NCBI GenBank assembly: GCA_002343325.1
Contig: DDSG01000046.1
Coordinates: 1,014 to 15,852, forward strand
Length of the DNA stretch: 14,839 nucleotides
DNA from: Phycisphaerales bacterium UBA2396
GTDB taxonomy: Bacteria > Planctomycetota > Phycisphaerae > Phycisphaerales > UBA1924
Reading direction: 5' to 3'
Shown: positions 7,301-13,689 of the stretch, one piece after another
How positions within the stretch are numbered: the first letter of the stretch is position 1
Layout of the letters: the number at the start of each line of letters is the position of its first letter
Notes under the pieces: model-generated
The model's database searches: none
What the model was told of the DNA's origin: nothing
Seen by the model: only the letters and a program-made list of their open reading frames with translations
Program-made: the position numbers and the translations under genes

Positions 7301-8433
7301 CAGGGCGTGGTCTCTTCGACGCGGACAGCGCCGGCGGAGGCCGAGATGTTGAGGATGAGCGGGCGTTCCCAGAAGATCTCGAGCATCTGGGTGGAGGTGT
7401 CGATGCCGCCGTCGATGCGGCCGAACTTGCGATTGAGTTCGGTGAGGCGTTCGATCTTTCGACGCGTGGGGAGTTCGCCCGGGAGAGGCTTGGAGGGTCG
7501 GCCTCCCCAGACGATGCGGCCGCCGCCTTCGAGCGTGCCGCTGGGGCCGACGGTGATGATGACGAGTCGGCGATTCTCGCGGAAGGTGGCGACGTCGACG
7601 GCGGCAACCTGGCTGAACCAGGGCTGGGGCGCGATGGCTTTGAAGAGCTCGATGCCCGCGGTGACTTCCTCGCCCGACCATTGGCTTGTGTAGTCGGGCT
7701 TGGCGTCGCGCATGGGGCGTGGGGCGGAGACGCCGACGAGCACAGGGAGCCTCGACTGGCCCAGCGCGTACTGGACGGGCATGGGGTGAGCATCCCATGA
7801 GAGGAGATGGTCGGAGCCGCCCTGGCGGACGACGACGGCGGGGATGCGCCACGAGCCGAGGACGGCGAGGACGCCGCCGGGTCGTCGTTCGACGACGGGG
7901 CGGCCGACGAACCAGCCGGATCGCTCCATCGCGTCAGCGACGAAGTCGAGAGGTTCACGGCTGAGCGGGTCAGGCTCGTTGCCCAGAGCGGCGAAGGCGG
8001 CGGCGGTGAGTTCCTCTTGGAACTGCGGCGAAAGCCATGTCGTGGCCTCGGGCTTGGCGGGCTCGGGGGCGGCCGGCTGAGCGGCGGGCTTGGCGGGGCG
8101 CGTGTTGCGTTTGCGGGGCGCGTCCTTCGCGGGCGTGTCGTCGGCAACGGCGGTGAAGGCTGGGTTGGCCGAGGCCGACGCACGCTTGACAGGGGCGGCG
8201 TTGATGGAAGGCCAGGTGAACTCGATGCGGGTGATTCGTTCGCCGACGACCTGCTGGGTGTGTCGTTCGAGGGGTCGGTAGCCGATGTAGAGGGCCGCGC
8301 CGACACCGACAAGAAGGCCCGCGACGGTGACGGCGCCGAAGTAGCCGAGGAACTTGCCCCAGGCGAAGGGGGGCTTGGGCGCGGGCTGGGCGTCGTCGAT
8401 GGGCTCTGGGATCTGGTTGGTGGCTTCGTCCAT
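7300..8433 (-). CDS. ftsQ: FtsQ/DivIB-like cell-division protein
   Basis: This is a 377-residue bitopic protein. A cytoplasmic tail (1-27) precedes one membrane helix at about 29-51 and a large extracytoplasmic part. A Pro/Ala/Lys-rich linker (about 83-131) is followed by a region that reads like FtsQ. First comes a POTRA-to-beta transition with LDFVADAMERSGWF (162-175), then RIPAVVV and LLSWDAHPMPV (210-220), then LPVLVGV (229-235). Next is a C-terminal beta domain with GRIVWGG (305-311), a RRKIERLTEL segment (324-333) and a final beta strand. FtsQ scaffolds the divisome (with FtsB and FtsL in proteobacteria). Position supports the call: ddl lies directly upstream, as in classical clusters. 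The sequence is divergent and longer than usual because of the linker, so FtsQ-like is safer than orthologue. The ATG at 8433 follows a 77-base spacer and lacks a strong ribosome-binding site. Confidence 0.72.
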   Translation of the reverse strand: MDEATNQIPEPIDDAQPAPKPPFAWGKFLGYFGAVTVAGLLVGVGAALYIGYRPLERHTQQVVGERITRIEFTWPSINAAPVKRASASANPAFTAVADDTPAKDAPRKRNTRPAKPAAQPAAPEPAKPEATTWLSPQFQEELTAAAFAALGNEPDPLSREPLDFVADAMERSGWFVGRPVVERRPGGVLAVLGSWRIPAVVVRQGGSDHLLSWDAHPMPVQYALGQSRLPVLVGVSAPRPMRDAKPDYTSQWSGEEVTAGIELFKAIAPQPWFSQVAAVDVATFRENRRLVIITVGPSGTLEGGGRIVWGGRPSKPLPGELPTRRKIERLTELNRKFGRIDGGIDTSTQMLEIFWERPLILNISASAGAVRVEETTP

Positions 8434-8510
8434 GCGGAAGACCCCGTGAGGCCTGCTCCTGTGGAAGGGCGGCGTGCGAGCGGGCCGAGTCCGTCCGGCC
8501 CTGATGGATT

Positions 8511-9434
8511 CTAACGGTCGCGGACGGCCATGGATACCAGTGAGGCACAAAGATCGGGCATGGGCAGCCCGCGGTGGGCGGCGGCCATGGGGAGCAGGGA
8601 GTGGTCGGTAAAGCCGGGCATGGTGTTGGCTTCGAGGAGCCACAGGGCGCCCGAGGGCTCCATGAGGAAGTCGATGCGGGCGAGGTGGCGGACGCCCAGG
8701 GCCGAGGCGAGCGTTCTGGCGTACCCCTGGACCCTGGTCTTGACGCCCGGGGGGAGATCTGGATCGACGAGGTAACGGGTGTCGTCGCGTGTGTACTTGG
8801 CCTGGTAGTCGTAGAACTCGACGGCCGGGCGGATTTCGATGGGGTCGAGGGGGGAGCCGTCGAGGATGCCGACGGTCAGTTCGGTGCTGGGAAGGACGGC
8901 CCGTTCGACCATGTAGACGCGGTGCGGGTGCTGGGAGACGTCGCGGAGGATGGCGGCGTGTGCCTTGGACCAGTCCTCGGGCGAGCGGCAGATGTGAACG
9001 CCGACGCTCGAACCTTCGTGGATGGGCTTGGCAACGACGGGGAAGCCCGCGATGGGGCAGGCGTGGTCGCGGAGGTTGAGGGCGAGAGCGTCGGCCGTGG
9101 GGATTCCCGCGCGGGCGGCGGCGAGCTTGGTGCCCAGTTTGTCCATCGCCAGCCGGGCGGCGGGGGCTTTGGAGCCGACAAAGGGGCGGCCGAGTTGGGC
9201 GAGAAGATCCTGGAGAGGCCCGCCCTCGCCCCACCCGCCGTGGAGCACGGGGAAGACGACCTCGCCCGGGAAGGCGGCGAGCTGGTCGAGCGTGGGCTTG
9301 TCGATGACGTGATAGTGGACGGCGTGGCCGGCCCGGAAGAGCGCGTCGGCGACGGCGCGTGAGCTGACGAGCGAGACCTCACGCTCGGCGTCCGGGCCGC
9401 CGCCCAGCACAAGCACGGAGGGTTTGGGGTTCAC
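8511..9434 (-). CDS. ddl: D-alanine--D-alanine ligase
   Basis: This is an ATP-grasp enzyme joining two D-Ala for the peptidoglycan stem peptide, in the cytoplasm. Its 307 residues match DdlB (306). GGGPDAEREVSLVSS (11-25) carries Glu17, which binds the first D-Ala. VVAKPIHEGSSVGV (133-146) is the ATP-grasp Lys and Ser loop. FYDYQAKYT (207-215) is the omega loop with the Tyr that favours D-Ala over D-lactate products. ARIDF (252-256) and LEANTMPGFTDHSLLP (267-282) supply the catalytic Arg and the Mg-binding Asp255, Glu268 and Asn270. Two positions depart from the common pattern: GGPDAE instead of GGxSAE, and HGGWGEGG (65-72) where GEDG is usual. The start is GTG and overlaps the murB stop as GTGA, so it is translationally coupled. 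Confidence 0.96.
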   Translation of the reverse strand: MNPKPSVLVLGGGPDAEREVSLVSSRAVADALFRAGHAVHYHVIDKPTLDQLAAFPGEVVFPVLHGGWGEGGPLQDLLAQLGRPFVGSKAPAARLAMDKLGTKLAAARAGIPTADALALNLRDHACPIAGFPVVAKPIHEGSSVGVHICRSPEDWSKAHAAILRDVSQHPHRVYMVERAVLPSTELTVGILDGSPLDPIEIRPAVEFYDYQAKYTRDDTRYLVDPDLPPGVKTRVQGYARTLASALGVRHLARIDFLMEPSGALWLLEANTMPGFTDHSLLPMAAAHRGLPMPDLCASLVSMAVRDR

Positions 9435-10381
9435 GGGGCGACTCCCGCGGGATCGAGCCCGAGCGAACGGCGACGCCAGATGACGACTTCCGGATGGAGC
9501 GTGACGCCGAAGGTATCGAAGACGCGCCGACGGGTCTCGATCATGAGATCGATGACGTGCTGGGCGGTGGCGACGGCGGTATCGGTGACGACGAAGTTGG
9601 CGTGGACCGGCGAGATGCTGGCCCCGCCGACGGCGAGCCCCTTGAGCCCGGCCCGGTCGATGACCATCCCGGCGGAGACGCGCGCGCCGGCGGGCCCGAG
9701 CGCGGGATGGTCATGCGGGAGCGTGGGATTCTTCCAGACGCACCCCGCGGAATGGGCGGCGAGTGGCTGGCTGGCCTTTTTCTTGGCCATGATGTCGAGC
9801 AGGCGTTCGCGGAGCGGTGCGGGGTCGGCGGGCGTCAGGGCGAGCTCGCACCCGGTGATGATGAGCCCTTCGAGCCCGGAGGATCGGTAGGCAAAGGCGA
9901 TCTGCTGGCGCGTGAGGTGGACGGTGGAGCCGTCGCGGGCGAGGGCGGTGACCGAGCGGACGACGTCGGCGATCTGGCCGAAGGCTCCGCCGGCGTTCAT
10001 GACGAGTGCGCCGCCGAGGGACGCGGGGACGCCACCGAGCACTTCGAGCCCGGCGAGCCCTTCGCGGATGGTGGCGTGGATGAGCTTGGGGAGGTTGGCG
10101 CCGGCCCCGGCGCGGACGATGCCAGTGCGTGCGTCGATCTGCCAGCCCGAAAAGGCGGGAGCGGCGAGCGAGACGACGGTATCGGCGACACCCTCGTCGT
10201 GAACGAGGAGGTTCGCGCCGTCGCCGAGAATGCGCAGCGACGGGTCTCGGCGGAGCAGGTCGGCAAGTTGATCGTGGGAGGTCGGGCGTGCGAAGGCGTC
10301 GGCCCGTCCGCCGATGTGGAACCACGTGGGGATCGGGGCGTGGCGCTGGAGTTCGAGAGGATCGGCCAAGGCTGTGCTCAC
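9431..10381 (-). CDS. murB: UDP-N-acetylenolpyruvoylglucosamine reductase
   Basis: It reduces UDP-GlcNAc-enolpyruvate to UDP-MurNAc with NADPH and FAD, the second committed step of peptidoglycan synthesis. The protein has 316 residues. The FAD-binding part contains ILGDGANLLV (51-60) and GLEVLGGVPASLGGALVMNAG (111-131). FAYRSSGL (163-170) supplies Arg166. SAGCVWKNP (211-219) places Cys214 at the proton-donor position, which is Ser in E. coli; a Cys there is known in other MurB enzymes. The conserved Glu is at 298 (HPEVV). The fit of the short AYRSS segment suggests the type lacking the E. coli Tyr-loop insertion. The start codon is GTG at 10381, 18 bases after the murC stop, with GAAAGG upstream as the likely ribosome-binding site. 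The gene overlaps ddl by 4 bases. Confidence 0.96.
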   Translation of the reverse strand: MSTALADPLELQRHAPIPTWFHIGGRADAFARPTSHDQLADLLRRDPSLRILGDGANLLVHDEGVADTVVSLAAPAFSGWQIDARTGIVRAGAGANLPKLIHATIREGLAGLEVLGGVPASLGGALVMNAGGAFGQIADVVRSVTALARDGSTVHLTRQQIAFAYRSSGLEGLIITGCELALTPADPAPLRERLLDIMAKKKASQPLAAHSAGCVWKNPTLPHDHPALGPAGARVSAGMVIDRAGLKGLAVGGASISPVHANFVVTDTAVATAQHVIDLMIETRRRVFDTFGVTLHPEVVIWRRRSLGLDPAGVAP

Positions 10382-10399
10382 GGACGGCGGGCCTTTCGT

Positions 10400-11974
10400 T
10401 CAGCGAGAGTCGGCCAGATAGGCCTGGGCGACCTGGTACACGGGGCCGGCCCCCATGCAGACAACAAGGTCTCCGGGGCGGGCGATCGTGTGCAGGTGAT
10501 CGACGATCGCCCCGAAGGGCGAGATGTGCGACGCGCGAACGCCGCGGCTCACGAGGCGATCGACCAGATCGAGCGAGGTGACCTTCTGGCGTTCTTCCTC
10601 GCTGTCGCGGACAAAGTAGATGTCGGGAACGATGACGATGTCGGCGGAGGAGAAGCTCTGGGCGAATTCCTCGAGGAGATGGCGGGTGCGGGAGTGCTGG
10701 TGCGGCTGGAAGACGCAGATGAGCCGCCCGCCGCGGTCTTCCGGGCGTTCGAACTCGCGAAGGGCGCGAAGGGTGACGTCGATCTCGGTGGGGTGGTGCC
10801 CGTAGTCGTCATAGACGCGAACGCCGGGAAGGCCCGAGCCGCCAATGGCTCGCTCGCCGAGGAACTGCATGCGGCGGTCGATGCCGCGGAACTCGGCGAG
10901 GCTGTCGGCGGCGGCCTGGGGCTCGACGCCGACCATCGTCGCCAGGGCGACGGCGACCGAGGCGTTGAAGGCCATGTGGGCCCCGGGGACGCGCATCGTC
11001 CAATGAGCGATCGGTCGGCGTTCGAAGGCGAGCGAGACGCGGCGCGTGGCGGGGTCGTAGGTGATGACCCAGTCGGCCTGGGGCGAGAAGCCGATGGTGT
11101 CGACGCGGCAGGCCTGACCGGCCGTCACTTCACGCCGATGGGCCCCGTCGTGGTTGATCAGCAGGCGACCGCCGGCCGACTCGGGGGGGAGCAGCCCCGC
11201 GAACTGGCGGAAGCTCTCGACGATGTCGTCGAGCGAGGCGTAGCAGTCGAGATGGTCCGCTTCGACGGAAGAAATCGAGGCGATCTGCGGGCGGAAGTTG
11301 TGGAACGACCGGCCGAACTCGCACGCCTCGGCGACGAGAATGCCGGGGCGACCGGCCATCGGGCCCTTGGGGATCGACGTCGCGCCGAGGCGGAAGCCCG
11401 CGGGGGTCTGCGTGGCGAGCCCGGCCTGGGCCGAGCCGCGATGCCCGAGCAGCAACTGGCGCGAGGTGGCCCCGACGATCACGGTTGGGTCGAGCCCGAC
11501 ATCGGCGAGCAGCCCCCCCACCATCGCGGTCGTCGAGCTCTTGCCGTGGGTTCCGGCGATGGCGATCCCGGTCGTGCCGAGCATGCACTTGCCGAGCGTC
11601 TGGGCGTAGATCATGGTGGCGACGCCGCGACGCTGGGCCTCGGCCATCTGGGGGTGGTCGGGCTTGATGGCGGCGGAGGCGACCACCAGATCGACGTGCT
11701 CGGGCAGCGTGCCGGGGCGCTGGTCGAAGCCGACGCGGATCCCTTCAGCCTCGAGCGCGACGGTGGAGTCCTGGGCGGACTGATCCGACCCGGCGACGAT
11801 GGCGCCCCGGGCCTTGAGCATCCGGGCCAGCCCCGCCATGCCGCACCCCCCGATCCCGATCATGTACACCCGGCGTCCGGCGACGTCGAAGGTCGCGCCG
11901 CCGCGGGCGTCGGCATGGGGGAAGGGGATCGGGCGTTTGATGGGCATATCGGCAACGGCGGGCGGGGGAGTCAT
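10400..11974 (-). CDS. murC: UDP-N-acetylmuramate--L-alanine ligase
   Basis: It adds L-Ala to UDP-MurNAc using ATP, starting the peptidoglycan stem peptide. With the ATG at 11974 the protein has 524 residues, longer than most MurC (about 460-490). GIGGCGMAGLA (40-50) is the N-terminal Rossmann glycine motif. GTHGKSSTTA (141-150) is the ATP loop, and VAEACEFGRSF (214-224) with VEADHLDCY (237-245) forms the substrate and Mg region. HHPTEI (393-398) and FQPHQHSRT (422-430) mark the C-terminal Mur ligase domain. Part of the extra length is the Pro-rich N-terminus; the rest is an insertion near 171-213. A GTG at 12022 and an ATG at 11947 are alternative starts; 11974 is chosen because a TACAGT box lies just upstream, but this is uncertain. 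It is the first gene of the minus-strand run, divergent from the DUF2585 gene. Confidence 0.95.
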   Translation of the reverse strand: MTPPPAVADMPIKRPIPFPHADARGGATFDVAGRRVYMIGIGGCGMAGLARMLKARGAIVAGSDQSAQDSTVALEAEGIRVGFDQRPGTLPEHVDLVVASAAIKPDHPQMAEAQRRGVATMIYAQTLGKCMLGTTGIAIAGTHGKSSTTAMVGGLLADVGLDPTVIVGATSRQLLLGHRGSAQAGLATQTPAGFRLGATSIPKGPMAGRPGILVAEACEFGRSFHNFRPQIASISSVEADHLDCYASLDDIVESFRQFAGLLPPESAGGRLLINHDGAHRREVTAGQACRVDTIGFSPQADWVITYDPATRRVSLAFERRPIAHWTMRVPGAHMAFNASVAVALATMVGVEPQAAADSLAEFRGIDRRMQFLGERAIGGSGLPGVRVYDDYGHHPTEIDVTLRALREFERPEDRGGRLICVFQPHQHSRTRHLLEEFAQSFSSADIVIVPDIYFVRDSEEERQKVTSLDLVDRLVSRGVRASHISPFGAIVDHLHTIARPGDLVVCMGAGPVYQVAQAYLADSR

Positions 11975-11978
11975 GGGA

Positions 11979-11984
11979 ACTGTA
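11979..11984 (-). promoter_or_regulatory. Candidate -10 box TACAGT upstream of murC
   Basis: TACAGT on the minus strand lies 4 nt before the ATG at 11974. The spacing is slightly shorter than the 5-6 nt of the other boxes, so this is the weakest of the five. It sits in the 90-base divergent region shared with the DUF2585 gene, where the promoter for the murC-murB-ddl run must lie unless it is inside that gene. Confidence 0.25.
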
Positions 11985-12052
11985 TCGGACGAAGTTCGGC
12001 AAAGGCCGCAACGGTTTTCCACACCTCGCCCGACGGTGATTCGCCCAAGTGC

Positions 12053-12058
12053 TAGGCT
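12053..12058 (+). promoter_or_regulatory. Candidate extended -10 box TAGGCT for the DUF2585 gene
   Basis: TAGGCT is preceded by TGC, forming an extended -10 (TGnTAnnnT), and is followed by exactly 6 nt before the ATG at 12065. No Shine-Dalgarno sequence precedes the ATG. The arrangement predicts a leaderless mRNA starting at the A of ATG. A -35 element is not evident, as is common with extended -10 promoters. Confidence 0.45.
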
Positions 12059-12064
12059 CCGCGC

Positions 12065-12697
12065 ATGGCGACGGAAAGCCAGCGGATCGACCCTTCACCG
12101 GCACGCCTCACGGGCGGGCGTTGGCCTTGGATCGCGATGGTGCTCGCGCTCGCCGTGATGATCCTGGCGATGAAGCTCCAGGGTCGGATCTGGATCTCCG
12201 AGTCCGGCATGGTCGCCCTCTGGCACGGGGATGTCTGGTCGAGCGAATGCTCGCAGCAGCTCACCGACCCCTACAGCATCACCCACGTCTCCCACGGGCT
12301 CTTCTTCGCCCTGTTCTTCGGCGCGCTCGGGCGATGGCTGGCGGGGCGCGGGTTCGACAGGGCACAGGACTGGCGCTGGCATCTGGCGTTGGGCGTCGGG
12401 GTGGCGGCGGCGTGGGAGATCGCCGAGAACTCCGCCGCCGTCATCGAGCGGTACCGCACCGTGACGATGTCGCTCAACTACATGGGCGACAGCATCTTGA
12501 ACGCGACGGGGGACGTGCTCTCCTGCGTCCTGGGCTTCTTCATCGCCCGACACCTCGGACTCTGGAAGACCCTCGCCCTGTTCGCGGCGACCGAGCTGCT
12601 GCTGCTCTGGCTCATCCGCGACAACCTGACGCTCAACATCATCATGCTGCTTCATCCGATCGACGCGATCCGGGAATGGCAGGCCGCCGGTCGCTAG
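12065..12697 (+). CDS. DUF2585 (UPF0314-type) integral membrane protein
   Basis: The protein has 210 residues and about five predicted membrane helices, at roughly 21-38, 75-94, 105-122, 146-163 and 168-186. Conserved polar stretches between helices match my recollection of the DUF2585 family: CSQQLTDPYSITHVSHG (62-78), WEIAENSAAVIERYR (117-131), YMGDSILNATGD (139-150) and LIRDNLTLNIIMLLHP (183-198). The clustered acidic, His and Asn residues near the membrane suggest a possible active or metal site, but the family function is unknown. The gene diverges from murC across 90 bases and ends within the same CTAG as the convergent CDF transporter gene. The start is the first ATG and is supported by the extended -10 box 6 nt upstream. 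Confidence 0.9.
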   Translation: MATESQRIDPSPARLTGGRWPWIAMVLALAVMILAMKLQGRIWISESGMVALWHGDVWSSECSQQLTDPYSITHVSHGLFFALFFGALGRWLAGRGFDRAQDWRWHLALGVGVAAAWEIAENSAAVIERYRTVTMSLNYMGDSILNATGDVLSCVLGFFIARHLGLWKTLALFAATELLLLWLIRDNLTLNIIMLLHPIDAIREWQAAGR

Positions 12698-13593
12698 CCC
12701 CGGCGGTGCGGCTCGATATGGATGAGCACGCCGGCGACCTCGGGCATCGCCGAACGGATCGCGGCCTTGACCTTCCCGCTGATCACGTGCGCCTCGGCGA
12801 CAGACATGGCGGGATCGACCTCAACGTGCATGTCGACCCAGAACCTCGTCCCGGCCTTGCGGGCGTGGGCCTGCTCGACGTCCAGCACCCCGAGCACGTC
12901 CCGCGCGATCCGGGCGGCCTGCTCCGGGACCGCCGCGGGACGCTGGTCGAGCAGCTCGGCCAAGGGGGGCCTGGCCAGGGCGACCGCGTTCCACAGGATG
13001 AGGGCCGAGGCCAGCAGCGCGGCCCAGTCGTCGGCGGGCTCCCACCCGGGGCCGCCCCACAGGGCGATCGAGATCCCCACGAACGCGGCGAGAGAGGTGA
13101 TGGCGTCGGCGCGATGGTGCCAGGCATCGGTGTGAACGGCCTGGCTTTTCTCCTGCCGCGCCACGCGGGCCGTGACCCGGAACATCGTCTCCTTCGCCAC
13201 CACCACAACAACGAGCACGATCAGCGTCCACCATGCCGGGGCGTGGTGCGGGGTGATGATCTCGTGGATGGACTTGCTCGCGATGCCGACGGCCGCGACG
13301 ACGAGCAACCCCGCGACGACGAGGGCGGCGAGGGCCTCGGCCTTGCCGTGCCCGTACGGGTGGTCATCGTCCGGGGGCTTGGCCGCCATCCGAAGCCCGC
13401 CCCAGATGACGAACGAGCCGAGGAGATCGGAGAACGACTCGACGGCGTCGGCGACGAGGGCGTAGCTGTGCCCGAAGATCCCCGCGAGCAGCTTGGCGAG
13501 CGCGAGCGTGAAGTTGACCGCGAGGCCCACGAGGGTCACCCGCATCATGCGGCGGCTGGCGTGGTCGAGGTCCTTCGGCGCCTCCGAGGTCAT
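12694..13593 (-). CDS. Cation diffusion facilitator (CDF) metal/proton antiporter
   Basis: Members of this family export divalent cations (Zn, Fe, Mn, Co or Cd) from the cytoplasm, usually in exchange for protons and as dimers. The 299 residues match the family. An N-terminal membrane domain with about six helices covers roughly 15-210, and a cytoplasmic ferredoxin-like domain covers 215-299. Helix 2 carries ALVADAVESFSD (45-56). Alignment by eye to YiiP puts Glu52 and Asp56 at the first metal site, with His159 and Asp163 from helix 5 (DAWHHRADAITS, 157-168). DDDHPYGHGKAEAL (75-88) is the conserved loop after helix 2. The C-terminal domain contains WVDMHVEVDP (252-261) and ends in HIEPH. Metal specificity cannot be read from this. 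The ATG at 13593 has a TACCAT box 5 nt upstream and no ribosome-binding site. Confidence 0.95.
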   Translation of the reverse strand: MTSEAPKDLDHASRRMMRVTLVGLAVNFTLALAKLLAGIFGHSYALVADAVESFSDLLGSFVIWGGLRMAAKPPDDDHPYGHGKAEALAALVVAGLLVVAAVGIASKSIHEIITPHHAPAWWTLIVLVVVVVAKETMFRVTARVARQEKSQAVHTDAWHHRADAITSLAAFVGISIALWGGPGWEPADDWAALLASALILWNAVALARPPLAELLDQRPAAVPEQAARIARDVLGVLDVEQAHARKAGTRFWVDMHVEVDPAMSVAEAHVISGKVKAAIRSAMPEVAGVLIHIEPHRRG

Positions 13594-13598
13594 AGCTC

Positions 13599-13604
13599 AT
13601 GGTA
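13599..13604 (-). promoter_or_regulatory. Candidate -10 box TACCAT for the CDF transporter
   Basis: TACCAT on the minus strand ends 5 nt (GAGCT) before the ATG at 13593, again with no Shine-Dalgarno sequence between. It differs at one base from the TACCCT boxes of xylB and TPR-YggX. The 96-base gap to the upstream fibre gene leaves room for a promoter, but no clear -35 is seen. Confidence 0.38.
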
Positions 13605-13689
13605 GCGAGGAGCCCGATCGACCCCGCGGCGATTGGACGGGGCCCCAGCCGCTGGCGCCGGAAGTCGCCTGACGCCACATTCTGAAGCT

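Noticed and set aside
8482..8501. 6-bp perfect hairpin (GGGCCG/CGGCCC) in the ddl to ftsQ-like spacer
   Set aside because: There is no T-run after it and no similarity to a known leader. Such stems are expected by chance at this GC content.
9494..12055. 853-codon plus-strand open frame opposite murB and murC
   Set aside because: It lies antisense to two genes with intact catalytic motifs. Its Gly/Asp/Glu/Val-rich composition is what the reverse strand of such genes gives in GC-rich DNA.
11975..12064. Classical -35/-10 promoters in the murC/DUF2585 divergent region
   Set aside because: No TTGACA-like hexamer at 16-18 nt from either TANNNT box could be found on either strand. Only the -10-like boxes are reported.
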